NCBI GenBank assembly: GCA_030672945.1
Contig: DAOVFL010000071.1
Span: forward strand, 1 to 5,130
Reading direction: 5' to 3'
Source of the DNA: Candidatus Bathyarchaeota archaeon
GTDB taxonomy: Archaea; Thermoproteota; Bathyarchaeia; Bathyarchaeales; Bathycorpusculaceae
DNA length: 5,130 nt
Made by a program: the position numbers and the translations under genes
Notes under the pieces: model-generated
Database searches by the model: none
What the model was told of the DNA's origin: nothing
What the model saw: the letters and a program-made list of their open reading frames with translations, nothing else
Shown: positions 1 to 4,692 of the stretch, one piece after another
Layout of the letters: every line of letters starts with the position of its first letter
Position numbering within the stretch: the stretch's first letter is position 1

Positions 1-897
1 AAGACTGTTTAGCGCCGTGGTTTTTCCCGCAGCTGTGCCGCCGAGCACTACTATAGAGGCTCTGTTCTCCAAGCACAACCAGAAGTACGCGGCCATTTCT
101 TCTGAAAATGTTCCTAGATTGATTAAGTCGATTATTGAGTACGGGTCTTCCCTAAACTTTCTGATGGTGAAGGCTGTTCCGAATGGGGTTACCTCACGTC
201 TATAACAAACTGCAAGTCTGTGTTTGCCTGGGAGAGAGGCGTCAACTATTGGGAAGGCAGAGCTGACGTGTTTTCCAGTCATGTGAACCAGTTTGACTAC
301 GGTGTCGTCGACTTCTTCATCGTCTTTGAAAACAAGGTTTGTTTCAAGGTTCTCGTATTTTCTGTGCCAAACGAAGACAGGCTTACCAACACCATCGCAG
401 GATATGTCTTCGATGTTTGGGTCCCGCATCAAAGGGTCAATTCTAGCAAAGCCAACTAAGTCGCGTTCAGCATGGTAAAGAATCTTTGACCATGAAACTT
501 CGGGTAGCCATCCTAGGCTGATGCGATATTTGTTAATGATTTTCTTTGCTTCTATGTCAAAGAATTCTCGGGGGTCACGAATTTCTTCTTTCGGCGATTG
601 AATTTCGGCAAGTAAGATCTCTAATATTTGGTTGTATACGCTTTGTTCAAGGGAGTCGAGTTGAAGTTCGTCTAAAATATATTTGAATTCGCCTGTTGAC
701 GGGTTTTGCACAATAACTGCGTGTACAAATGGTTCATGAAGTGGATATCGTTCAACAACTGTGTAGCCTCTTGGAGTGGCCTTTGGAGGAGCTGAGGGAA
801 TGTATCTTATTTTGCGTCTTTTCCAAAATTTAGGAGCAATTTTTAGTCTTGACAAAGACTTCTTTAGTTTCGTTAGAGGCCGCTTGATTCGTTGCAA
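1..897 (-). CDS. Archaeal type II/IV secretion system (pilus/archaellum-type) ATPase, N-terminal part, cut by window edge
   Basis: The minus strand stays open for 299 codons from a TTG at 897 to the window edge, so the 3' end is missing. Residues 1-31 are strongly basic. Residues 45-250 match the N-terminal domain of archaeal FlaI/GspE-like ATPases, including DPNIEDISCDG (159-169), a VFVWHRKY stretch (174-181) and FTIRKF (243-248). Walker A is GGTAAGKT at 286-293. The Asp box, Walker B and His box expected further on lie outside the window. The family is usually about 500-560 residues, so somewhat over half is present. These proteins form cytoplasmic hexamers that hydrolyse ATP to drive filament assembly at the membrane. 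The TTG start is chosen because AGGAG lies 7 nt before it and no in-frame ATG exists upstream before a stop at 985-987. A platform protein gene (TadC/FlaJ type) may follow beyond the left edge, which is inference. Archaellum versus pilus motor cannot be decided here. Confidence 0.95.
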   Translation of the reverse strand, partial: MQRIKRPLTKLKKSLSRLKIAPKFWKRRKIRYIPSAPPKATPRGYTVVERYPLHEPFVHAVIVQNPSTGEFKYILDELQLDSLEQSVYNQILEILLAEIQSPKEEIRDPREFFDIEAKKIINKYRISLGWLPEVSWSKILYHAERDLVGFARIDPLMRDPNIEDISCDGVGKPVFVWHRKYENLETNLVFKDDEEVDDTVVKLVHMTGKHVSSAFPIVDASLPGKHRLAVCYRREVTPFGTAFTIRKFREDPYSIIDLINLGTFSEEMAAYFWLCLENRASIVVLGGTAAGKTTALNSL

Positions 898-904
898 CGT
901 GCTT

Positions 905-909
905 CTCCT
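905..909 (-). promoter_or_regulatory. Shine-Dalgarno site for the ATPase
   Basis: AGGAG on the minus strand lies 7 nt before the TTG at 897. It fixes the start, since the only other in-frame candidate upstream is a TTG at 984 that would lie before the TATA-like box. Confidence 0.65.
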
Positions 910-958
910 ACACGTAGTATTTTCTGAGCAATGTATTAAATCTTGCGTCTTACGAAAG

Positions 959-967
959 TATATTAAA
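959..967 (-). promoter_or_regulatory. TATA-like box for the ATPase gene
   Basis: TTTAATATA on the minus strand is a good archaeal TATA-like element. About 25 nt downstream puts the transcript start near 938, giving a leader of about 40 nt that carries the AGGAG site. Position and start are inferred from spacing. Confidence 0.45.
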
Positions 968-1166
968 GCTCTGCTGTCTATCAACTATAATCACAAGTAA
1001 AATTCGTACATAACTTGCTATATGATGATACAAGAAAGGGCGTTCTTAACTGGGAGTTTGCAGGCATGTTAAGGGGCGCTTCCAACTAGAGGAATGTGCG
1101 TCGCAGACCTACCCGTGTTCCAAAAAGAAAAGGAAAGTATAGCAGTCTCAAGCATTGTGTAATGAG

Positions 1167-1176
1167 TATTATTTAA
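1167..1176 (+). promoter_or_regulatory. TATA-like box for the winged-helix gene (probably leaderless)
   Basis: TATTATTTAA is centred about 25 bp before the ATG at 1197, so transcription would begin at or next to the start codon. No proper Shine-Dalgarno site lies before this ATG, which agrees with a leaderless mRNA. Confidence 0.45.
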
Positions 1177-1196
1177 GGAATCGTAATATAGGTTAA

Positions 1197-1601
1197 ATGC
1201 TTAAAAGCAGAATAGCCTTAAATGAAGACTATAAGCTGAGGAGAAGGCTTGGTGATAAATTGACAGAAGAAAAAGTTGAACACATTCTCACCGACAAAAG
1301 GCTTTCGGCAATCAAAGTCATGTTAGAGAAGGATCACGCAATCGATTGTATCTTGCTTTTGCATCTTGAGAAGGGCCGGTGGAAGAATGCGAAGGGGTTT
1401 ATGCGGGAGCATGATCTGACGCTTAGTGATGGCACATTTCGATCTAGGATGATGGAGATTGAAGATTTGGGGTTGGCCAAGAGTGTGCCCATTGATCCAT
1501 TGAAGAAGTATTATGTGATTACCGAGTTCGGTGAGAGGGTGGCGAAGCTCCTTCTGGAGTTCTTCGACAAAACAGAGGCGCACATTAAGAAAGCCACATA
1601 G
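1197..1601 (+). CDS. Winged helix-turn-helix DNA-binding protein, probable transcription regulator
   Basis: A 134-residue protein. Residues 49-121 read as a compact winged helix: a helix at about 49-59 (IDCILLLHLEKG), a second around 62-72, a recognition helix at about 80-92 (TFRSRMMEIEDLG), then a short wing with VPIDPLKKYYVIT (97-109) and a closing helix FGERVAKLLLEFF (111-123). The TxFGExVAxLL ending is common in archaeal winged-helix regulators. The first 48 residues are charged and not recognised. No ligand or metal site and no membrane segment is visible. It stands alone, between the divergent pilus ATPase and vapBC1, and has its own TATA-like box and no leader. It could regulate the ATPase or be part of the toxin-antitoxin cluster, but the sequence does not say which. 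The fold is fairly sure; the target is unknown. Confidence 0.85.
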   Translation: MLKSRIALNEDYKLRRRLGDKLTEEKVEHILTDKRLSAIKVMLEKDHAIDCILLLHLEKGRWKNAKGFMREHDLTLSDGTFRSRMMEIEDLGLAKSVPIDPLKKYYVITEFGERVAKLLLEFFDKTEAHIKKAT

Positions 1602-1610
1602 AAACCTCAC

Positions 1611-1637
1611 GGAATTTTTCATTCGATTCTTCGGATG
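1611..1637 (+). terminator. T-tract and hairpin after the winged-helix gene
   Basis: A TTTTT run (1615-1619) begins 14 nt after the stop codon. It is followed by a 7-bp stem with one wobble pair: CATTCGA (1620-1626) against TCGGATG (1631-1637), loop TTCT. Archaeal termination mainly uses the T-tract. A second T5 run lies at 1672-1676. Confidence 0.4.
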
Positions 1638-1723
1638 GGATAAAGAGCACCATGTAATTATACGAACCCTATTTTTATCGCAGTAATCTATTCGGGCATG
1701 CATAGCTACAGTTTTTGTCAAAA

Positions 1724-1748
1724 CCTCAATTGACGCTCCGTCAAGAGG
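1724..1748 (+). other. Bulged 10-bp hairpin of unknown role
   Basis: TTGACG (1730-1735) pairs perfectly with CGTCAA (1739-1744) around a CTC loop. After a two-base AA bulge, CCTC (1724-1727) pairs with GAGG (1745-1748). No T-tract follows directly, so a simple terminator is not obvious. It lies about 100 bp before vapB1 in a stretch with no gene and could be an RNA structure or a protein site. Confidence 0.4.
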
Positions 1749-1810
1749 ACGATGAGATTAATGTAAGCGGAAGAATCAAAAGGAGTAATAGTGTACTGCG
1801 CACATAAGAC

Positions 1811-1841
1811 TTAAGTATTTTGTACTACTATTAAGTACTAC
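1811..1841 (+). promoter_or_regulatory. vapBC1 promoter with repeat-type operator
   Basis: TTAAGTA occurs at 1811-1817 and again at 1831-1837, exactly 20 bp apart. GTACTAC occurs at 1822-1828 and 1835-1841. GTACT (1822-1826) and AGTAC (1834-1838) also form an inverted pair. The first repeat doubles as a TATA-like box (TTAAGTATT), placing the transcript start near 1840, so the repeats cover the promoter. This fits self-repression by the AbrB-type antitoxin, which is usual for vapBC operons. Binding itself is inferred. Confidence 0.5.
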
Positions 1842-1851
1842 GGTGTTAAAC

Positions 1852-2097
1852 ATGGCGGAAGGAACAGTTAAGGTAACACGGAAGTATCAGATTACCATTC
1901 CGAAGGAAGTGAGGGAGAAGATTGGTGTTCAGATAGGTGATGAGATAAAGATCATGGAACAAGGCAAGCTCATAATTCTAAAGAAGGTTCGTAAGAGAGC
2001 CTTGCTGGATCTTGCTGGATGTTGGAGAGGTTACCCCGAGGACCCAGATGAGTTCATGAGAGAAGTCAGAAAGTTGTGGTCAACATGGAAGGTGTAA
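1852..2097 (+). CDS. vapB: VapB1 antitoxin, AbrB/SpoVT (swapped-hairpin) type
   Basis: An 81-residue protein. Residues 5-46 are an AbrB/SpoVT DNA-binding domain with the signature KYQITIPKEVREKIGVQIGD (11-30) and a closing strand LIILKK (40-45). Residues 50-81 form the toxin-binding tail, rich in Trp, with AGCWRGYPEDPDEF and RKLW, a pattern typical of archaeal VapB partners of PIN toxins. The dimer should bind the operator at 1811-1841 through its N-terminal half and block the toxin active site with its tail. ATG at 1852 is chosen as the start; an in-frame GTG at 1843 would add three residues. Both lie so close to the inferred transcript start that the mRNA is leaderless or nearly so. The 3' end overlaps vapC1 by 13 nt. 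Confidence 0.95.
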   Translation: MAEGTVKVTRKYQITIPKEVREKIGVQIGDEIKIMEQGKLIILKKVRKRALLDLAGCWRGYPEDPDEFMREVRKLWSTWKV

Positions 2098-2531
2098 GAA
2101 ATCTATGCTTGGACACAGACGTTCTCATAGATTATATCAGAAGACCTTCCGAAGCGGTTAAACTCATCATGGAAAAAGTTTATGAAGGAAAAGTTTCCGC
2201 GTACACCACAACCATAAACTCCTTTGAAATATGGCTTGGGGTGTACTTAGCTCCCAAGCCTGAGGAGCTGATTAAGGAAACGGGCGAGTTCCTCAGTCAG
2301 CTTAAAATCGTCAGTTTTGACTATAAAGCTTCTAGGGAAGCCAGCCGTGTTATGGCCAGCTTAAGGAAGCAGGGTCAACCCATCGAAATCAGGGACCTGT
2401 TCATAGGTAGCTCTTCCAAGGTAAGCGGAATGCCTCTGATTACCAGAAATGTTCGGCACTACAAAAGAATAGCTGGGTTAACTGTCTTAACGCCAGAGGA
2501 AACAATTGAACAGCTTAAGTTGTCAGACTAG
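2085..2531 (+). CDS. vapC: VapC1 toxin, PIN-domain ribonuclease
   Basis: A 148-residue PIN-domain protein, the usual VapC size. VapC toxins are Mg2+-dependent endoribonucleases that cut tRNA, rRNA or mRNA and slow growth when freed from VapB. Visible active-site positions are D10 (LCLDTDVLIDYI), E48 (INSFEIWLGV), D104 (IEIRDLFIGS) and the fourth site TRNVRHYKRI, with N122 in the place where many relatives have Asp. The acidic triad is intact, so the enzyme looks active. ATG at 2085 overlaps vapB1 by 13 nt, favouring translational coupling. An in-frame GTG at 2076 is possible (22-nt overlap). Neither has a clear Shine-Dalgarno site. The RNA target cannot be read from the sequence. Confidence 0.95.
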   Translation: MEGVRNLCLDTDVLIDYIRRPSEAVKLIMEKVYEGKVSAYTTTINSFEIWLGVYLAPKPEELIKETGEFLSQLKIVSFDYKASREASRVMASLRKQGQPIEIRDLFIGSSSKVSGMPLITRNVRHYKRIAGLTVLTPEETIEQLKLSD

Positions 2532-2565
2532 AGATTGCGCAGGTTAAGCTAAGAGCCTCGCATTT

Positions 2566-2589
2566 TGCACAAGAAAAAGACTTTGTGCA
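2566..2589. terminator. Hairpin between convergent vapC1 and vapC2
   Basis: TGCACAA (2566-2572) pairs perfectly with TTGTGCA (2583-2589) around a 10-nt A-rich loop. It sits 34 bp after the vapC1 stop and 25 bp after the vapC2 stop, so it could end or stabilise transcripts from both sides. On the minus strand the loop gives a TCTTTTTC tract, which is the kind of T-run archaeal polymerase stops at. Confidence 0.45.
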
Positions 2590-2614
2590 TTCGTGTCAGC
2601 GCTATGGAGTGCGT

Positions 2615-3016
2615 TTAGCCGATGTAAATGACTTCGGCGAGCCCCTTGAAATGTTCATCTCCGGTGACTATTTTTGCTCCAAGAGCTCTGCCGCTAGCGA
2701 GTATTATTCCGTCAGTCAAACCAGGTCTCCTAAGCTGCTCCACTTTTGCCTTCTCAGAAAGCTCAAGGTAGGCCTTGGCTGCTGCCAAGCTTAACTCTGC
2801 GTTGATCTCAATTACTGTGCTACTCGTTGAGATAAAGTTGAGCCGTTTTAAAACCTCTTCTTGTTCCATTTCATCTCGCAGATATTTCCTTGCTATCTCA
2901 GCTAATGCTATGGAAGGGGTAACGACTTCTTCGGTGTTGAGGTGTTCTCTTACGGTTGTCCCGGTGTCGCTGCCCAAGAAATACTCGATCCAAGCATAGC
3001 TATCGAGAACTATCAA
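2615..3016 (-). CDS. vapC: VapC2 toxin, PIN-domain ribonuclease
   Basis: A 133-residue PIN-domain protein. The four acidic positions are all present: D5 (MIVLDSYAWIEYF), E40 (IALAEIARKY), D102 (GLTDGIILASG) and D120 (IVTGDEHFKGL). The DSYAWIEYF opening is common in one archaeal VapC subgroup. It should be a Mg2+-dependent RNase held inactive by VapB2. The start is a TTG at 3016 whose last bases are shared with the vapB2 stop in a TTGA overlap, so translation is probably coupled. A TTG start should lower toxin yield relative to antitoxin, which is inference. It is transcribed toward vapC1, with a hairpin between the two stops. Confidence 0.95.
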   Translation of the reverse strand: MIVLDSYAWIEYFLGSDTGTTVREHLNTEEVVTPSIALAEIARKYLRDEMEQEEVLKRLNFISTSSTVIEINAELSLAAAKAYLELSEKAKVEQLRRPGLTDGIILASGRALGAKIVTGDEHFKGLAEVIYIG

Positions 3017-3216
3017 TCCCTATCTTCCAGCCTGTCTTCCTCTGTAAACTTCGAAATTCTTCCCTTATCAACACCAAACATATCTGCTGGGACTCCAACC
3101 TTCTCGGCAAGCAACTTTTCAATGACTTCATCGTAACTTTTTGCTTGCATAGTTCTTTTCAACACCTCTAATAATTTCAGGTTTCTACGTTTCACTTGAA
3201 TAGTGGTTGTAGCCAT
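3013..3216 (-). CDS. vapB: VapB2 antitoxin, probable ribbon-helix-helix type
   Basis: A 67-residue protein. The N-terminus has a short strand (TTTIQVK, 3-9), then helices covering LKLLEVLKRTM (13-23) and SYDEVIEKLLAEK (27-39), the layout of small MetJ/Arc-like ribbon-helix-helix antitoxins. The tail from 44 on (MFGVDKGRISKFTEEDRLEDRD region) is acidic and should wrap the PIN toxin. ATG at 3216 is chosen because GGTGA lies 5 nt before it; in-frame GTGs at 3228 and 3225 are part of that site. It is the first gene of a two-gene operon, overlapping vapC2 by 4 nt. It is a different antitoxin class from its two neighbours in the window. Assignment to ribbon-helix-helix is by pattern, without a profile search. 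Confidence 0.9.
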   Translation of the reverse strand: MATTTIQVKRRNLKLLEVLKRTMQAKSYDEVIEKLLAEKVGVPADMFGVDKGRISKFTEEDRLEDRD

Positions 3217-3221
3217 ATTTT

Positions 3222-3226
3222 TCACC
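3222..3226 (-). promoter_or_regulatory. Shine-Dalgarno site for vapB2
   Basis: GGTGA on the minus strand, 5 nt before the ATG at 3216, matches the GGAGGTGA consensus complementary to archaeal 16S rRNA tails. It decides the vapB2 start against the two upstream GTG codons. Confidence 0.6.
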
Positions 3227-3236
3227 ACAAGTATTA

Positions 3237-3269
3237 CTATAAACTATAGCCTATAAATGTTACTTATAG
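3237..3269 (-). promoter_or_regulatory. vapBC2 promoter with heptad-repeat operator
   Basis: Read on the plus strand, CTATAA (3237), CTATAG (3244) and CTATAA (3251) recur with an exact 7-bp period, followed by the inverted copy TTATAG at 3264-3269. CTATAA (3251-3256) and TTATAG also form a 6-bp inverted repeat with a 7-bp spacer. On the minus strand the same bases supply TATA-like boxes (TTTATAG), with a transcript start expected near 3220-3230. A ribbon-helix-helix antitoxin binding tandem sites over the TATA box would shut off its own operon. Repeats are seen; binding is inferred. Confidence 0.5.
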
Positions 3270-3311
3270 AAGCCTGCGTAGAACGCCACTCCCTATTTTA
3301 ACATTATTTCT

Positions 3312-3520
3312 TTAATAGGCTCCTACTAGGCGAGGTATGTTGAAAACTATAGGGGGTCTATTCTCGGTTGCAACGTATTTTTTAGAGCAGATTTCCTGCA
3401 GCTCTAGGCTCTCTGGGATGTTAGTTGCGCATCTTTTGGGCTGAGTTTCATGTTTCTGTAGCCAGACTCGATGGGCGTCAGCTGTTTCATGACATCAATG
3501 ATCTCAGAGAGGTCTGTAGG
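3312..3520 (-). pseudogene. Possible frameshifted gene remnant, unknown family
   Basis: On the minus strand a frame is open from just after a TAA at 3521-3523 to a TAG at 3406-3404. It contains an ATG at 3490 and protein-like text such as MKQLTPIESGYRNMKLSP. A second minus frame overlaps it and continues to a TAA at 3314-3312, including LELQEICSKKYVATENRP and PIVFNIPRLVGAY. Joined by one frameshift near 3410-3420, they would read as about 69 residues of ordinary-looking protein. The family is not recognised, there is no Shine-Dalgarno site, and the region is short, so chance open frames are a real alternative. Confidence 0.25.
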
Positions 3521-3522
3521 TT

Positions 3523-3540
3523 AGAATAAGATATTATTCT
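3523..3540 (-). terminator. A/T-rich hairpin after vapBC3
   Basis: AGAATAA (3523-3529) and TTATTCT (3534-3540) form a perfect 7-bp stem with a GATA loop, 29 nt past the vapC3 stop. On the minus strand it is preceded by a TCTTTTTC tract (3543-3550), so T-tract plus hairpin could end the vapBC3 transcript. Confidence 0.4.
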
Positions 3541-3568
3541 TGAAAAAGATTCAACCCTGGAAAAGTTG

Positions 3569-3976
3569 TTAAAACTCTAATAAACTCTTTCGTTTAATCT
3601 CTTTAACTTTGTCGAAATCTTTATCTTCAGAAACGAGTGCAAAAACCCCGTGATTCAAAGCACAAGCGAGATGAATAGCATCTCTAGGGTCAATCCTATA
3701 CTTTTCAGCGAGATTATACGCCAACCAGATTATCTTATCATTAACGTCTAAGAATATCAAATTCGGGATCTCTAGGAAGGCTTTAGTAGCTTTCAATGCT
3801 TTTTCAAAGTCTCGGTGCTTCTTCACACTCCAAAAAACTTCATCAAAACTCAAGGCAGAAGTACATGCAGTCATATCACCTTTCTCTATTTTTTGAATGA
3901 GATCTCTAGCTTTTTCACCTTCTTTTTCTCTGTTTAAAATTGCATTGAGAAAAACATTTGCATCTAGGTATATCAT
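3569..3976 (-). CDS. vapC: VapC3 toxin, PIN-domain ribonuclease
   Basis: A 135-residue PIN-domain protein. Catalytic-site candidates are D5 (MIYLDANVFLNAIL), E46 (ALSFDEVFWSV), D99 (IDPRDAIHLACAL) and D118 (VSEDKDFDKV), so the metal-binding acidic set is complete. The PRDAIHLACAL stretch is a strong marker of this VapC subgroup. It should act as a Mg2+-dependent RNase neutralised by VapB3. The ATG at 3976 overlaps the vapB3 TGA as ATGA, a typical coupled junction. It is A/T-richer and Lys-richer than the ATPase at the left of the window, which could mean a separate origin, although PIN toxins vary and the difference was judged by eye. Confidence 0.95.
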   Translation of the reverse strand: MIYLDANVFLNAILNREKEGEKARDLIQKIEKGDMTACTSALSFDEVFWSVKKHRDFEKALKATKAFLEIPNLIFLDVNDKIIWLAYNLAEKYRIDPRDAIHLACALNHGVFALVSEDKDFDKVKEIKRKSLLEF

Positions 3977-4215
3977 TTGAATCTTTTCTCAAGTTCTTCA
4001 ACATATTCATCAGGCTTAATTTTAACAGATTTTCCAGATTCAGCTATTTCTTTAAAGACCTTTGTTACATCCTCTCTAGGCTTCTTTAACAATAATCCTT
4101 CCTCTCTCAAAGTAAATACTACTTTAGTTCCTGGATGTAAGCCTAAAGATTTTCTGAAAACTTTAGGGATAACAACTTGGCCCTTTGGACCAATTTTCAT
4201 TTCTTCCCTTATCAT
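3973..4215 (-). CDS. vapB: VapB3 antitoxin, AbrB/SpoVT (swapped-hairpin) type
   Basis: An 80-residue protein. Residues 6-46 are an AbrB-type DNA-binding domain with KIGPKGQVVIPKVFRKSLGL (7-26), a PGTKVVF turn-strand (28-34) and the final strand LLLKKP (41-46). Residues 47-80 form a charged helical tail (VFKEIAESGKSV, then PDEYVEELEKRF) that should bind VapC3. The start is uncertain. ATG at 4215 is chosen; GTG at 4224 would suit a leaderless mRNA given the TATA position, and ATG at 4200, giving a protein starting MKIGPKGQ, has AGGGA just before it. It leads the operon and overlaps vapC3 by 4 nt. Same fold as VapB1 but a different tail, so cross-neutralisation is unlikely. Confidence 0.93.
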   Translation of the reverse strand: MIREEMKIGPKGQVVIPKVFRKSLGLHPGTKVVFTLREEGLLLKKPREDVTKVFKEIAESGKSVKIKPDEYVEELEKRFK

Positions 4216-4227
4216 TCTTACCACAGT

Positions 4228-4257
4228 TTATACTTTAGTATAACTTATATTTATACT
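4228..4257 (-). promoter_or_regulatory. vapBC3 promoter with three-half-site operator
   Basis: Three perfect 7-bp half-sites alternate in direction on the plus strand: TTATACT (4228-4234), AGTATAA (4237-4243) and TTATACT (4251-4257). The first pair is separated by 2 bp and the second by 7 bp. On the minus strand the outer one is part of TATAAATATAAG (4256-4245), a strong TATA-like box that puts the transcript start near 4224. Binding by the VapB3 dimer would cover both TATA box and start. This is the cleanest operator-like layout in the window. Confidence 0.55.
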
Positions 4258-4640
4258 TTTTTTAATACTGTCGGTAATACAAATCAAGTCTTTAGTTCTC
4301 TCAAAAATAAATAATTTTGCACTTCCTTAGTAAAGGCTAAGAGATCAAGAGGGGGTCACGTTGGATAGTTTAAAGGAAATTCGGGAGGGTTTTGCCTCAC
4401 TTACCGCCCAAAGGTCCAAGTGCCTTGATTAGATTTACGGGTCTAGAGGACATGAGAGTTAACGCTTATCAGCGGGTTAAACCGTTTCTTGTGGAATTAC
4501 CGTTTCAGGATATGTGTTACGCGACTGCTTAAATGTGCTTCTTGAGTTCTTTGATAGAGCTGAGCGTTGATCGAGGCGTTTGTTTAGGAAGCCTATGGTT
4601 GTTCTATATCTGATTCTGAGAATATGGTGTCTTAAGTCGT
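4258..4640. other. Long intergenic stretch before the pilin, no convincing gene
   Basis: All frames are broken by stops at short intervals. A plus frame starts with TTG at 4361 after GAGGGGGT and runs 23 codons. An overlapping plus frame continues to the TAA at 4529-4531 and includes RFTGLEDMRVNAYQRVKPF. On the minus strand a 69-codon frame covers 4686-4477 opposite the pilin promoter; it has no recognisable family. A weak stem CTTAG/CTAAG lies at 4326-4341. No tRNA or rRNA pattern is seen. Confidence 0.55.
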
Positions 4641-4644
4641 AAGA

Positions 4645-4651
4645 TTTAAAT
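4645..4651 (+). promoter_or_regulatory. TATA-like box for the pilin gene
   Basis: TTTAAAT lies about 51 bp before the ATG. The transcript start would be near 4673, giving a leader of about 26 nt that carries the strong Shine-Dalgarno site. Confidence 0.45.
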
Positions 4652-4687
4652 GTGGATGTCTGTATTACCCTTCTAGTGAACCTCAAA

Positions 4688-4692
4688 GGAGG
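4688..4692 (+). promoter_or_regulatory. Strong Shine-Dalgarno site for the pilin
   Basis: GGAGG lies 6 nt before the ATG at 4699, the best ribosome binding site in the window. It favours ATG 4699 over the in-frame ATG at 4705 and suggests high expression, as expected for a filament subunit. Confidence 0.75.

Larger units (their letters stand above)
3270..3568. other. Intergenic stretch between vapBC2 promoter and vapC3 end
   Basis: No intact gene of normal size is visible. CCTATT (3292-3297) and AATAGG (3314-3319) form a loose stem. A 35-codon plus-strand frame (ATG 3337 to TGA 3444) is hydrophobic, has GAGGT directly against its ATG with no spacing, and is probably not real. The minus strand carries two long adjoining open frames listed separately as a possible remnant. 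Confidence 0.6.

Noticed and set aside
17..1000. Four short plus-strand open frames (17-205, 220-459, 293-478, 776-1000)
   Set aside because: All but the last end of the fourth lie opposite the continuous pilus ATPase frame on the minus strand, which has recognisable motifs. None has a ribosome site or family.
1323..1721. Minus-strand 132-codon open frame
   Set aside because: It is antisense to the winged-helix gene for most of its length, and its translation (many His, Cys and Ile without domain pattern) looks like a shadow.
2585..3171. Plus-strand frames at 2585-2794, 2775-2999, 2942-3136 and 2956-3171
   Set aside because: They are shadows of vapC2 and vapB2, which show full PIN and antitoxin patterns on the other strand.
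891..3376. Shared 10-mer GTTGCAACGT at 891-900 and 3367-3376
   Set aside because: The core GTTGCAAC is its own reverse complement and a single 10-bp match in 5 kb is not strong. One copy lies at the ATPase start and the other in the possible remnant; no flanking similarity was seen.
3337..3444. Plus-strand 35-codon hydrophobic frame after GAGGT
   Set aside because: The GAGGT abuts the ATG with no spacing, so it is not a usable ribosome site, and the opposite strand has the more protein-like frames.
3977..4243. Plus-strand 88-codon frame opposite vapB3
   Set aside because: The minus strand encodes a clear AbrB-type antitoxin; the plus frame is Ser/Phe/Leu-rich shadow text and also runs through the vapBC3 operator.
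4477..4686. Minus-strand 69-codon frame opposite the pilin promoter
   Set aside because: It has no recognisable domain, starts inside the pilin leader region and has no clear promoter. Kept only as a remark in the intergenic entry.
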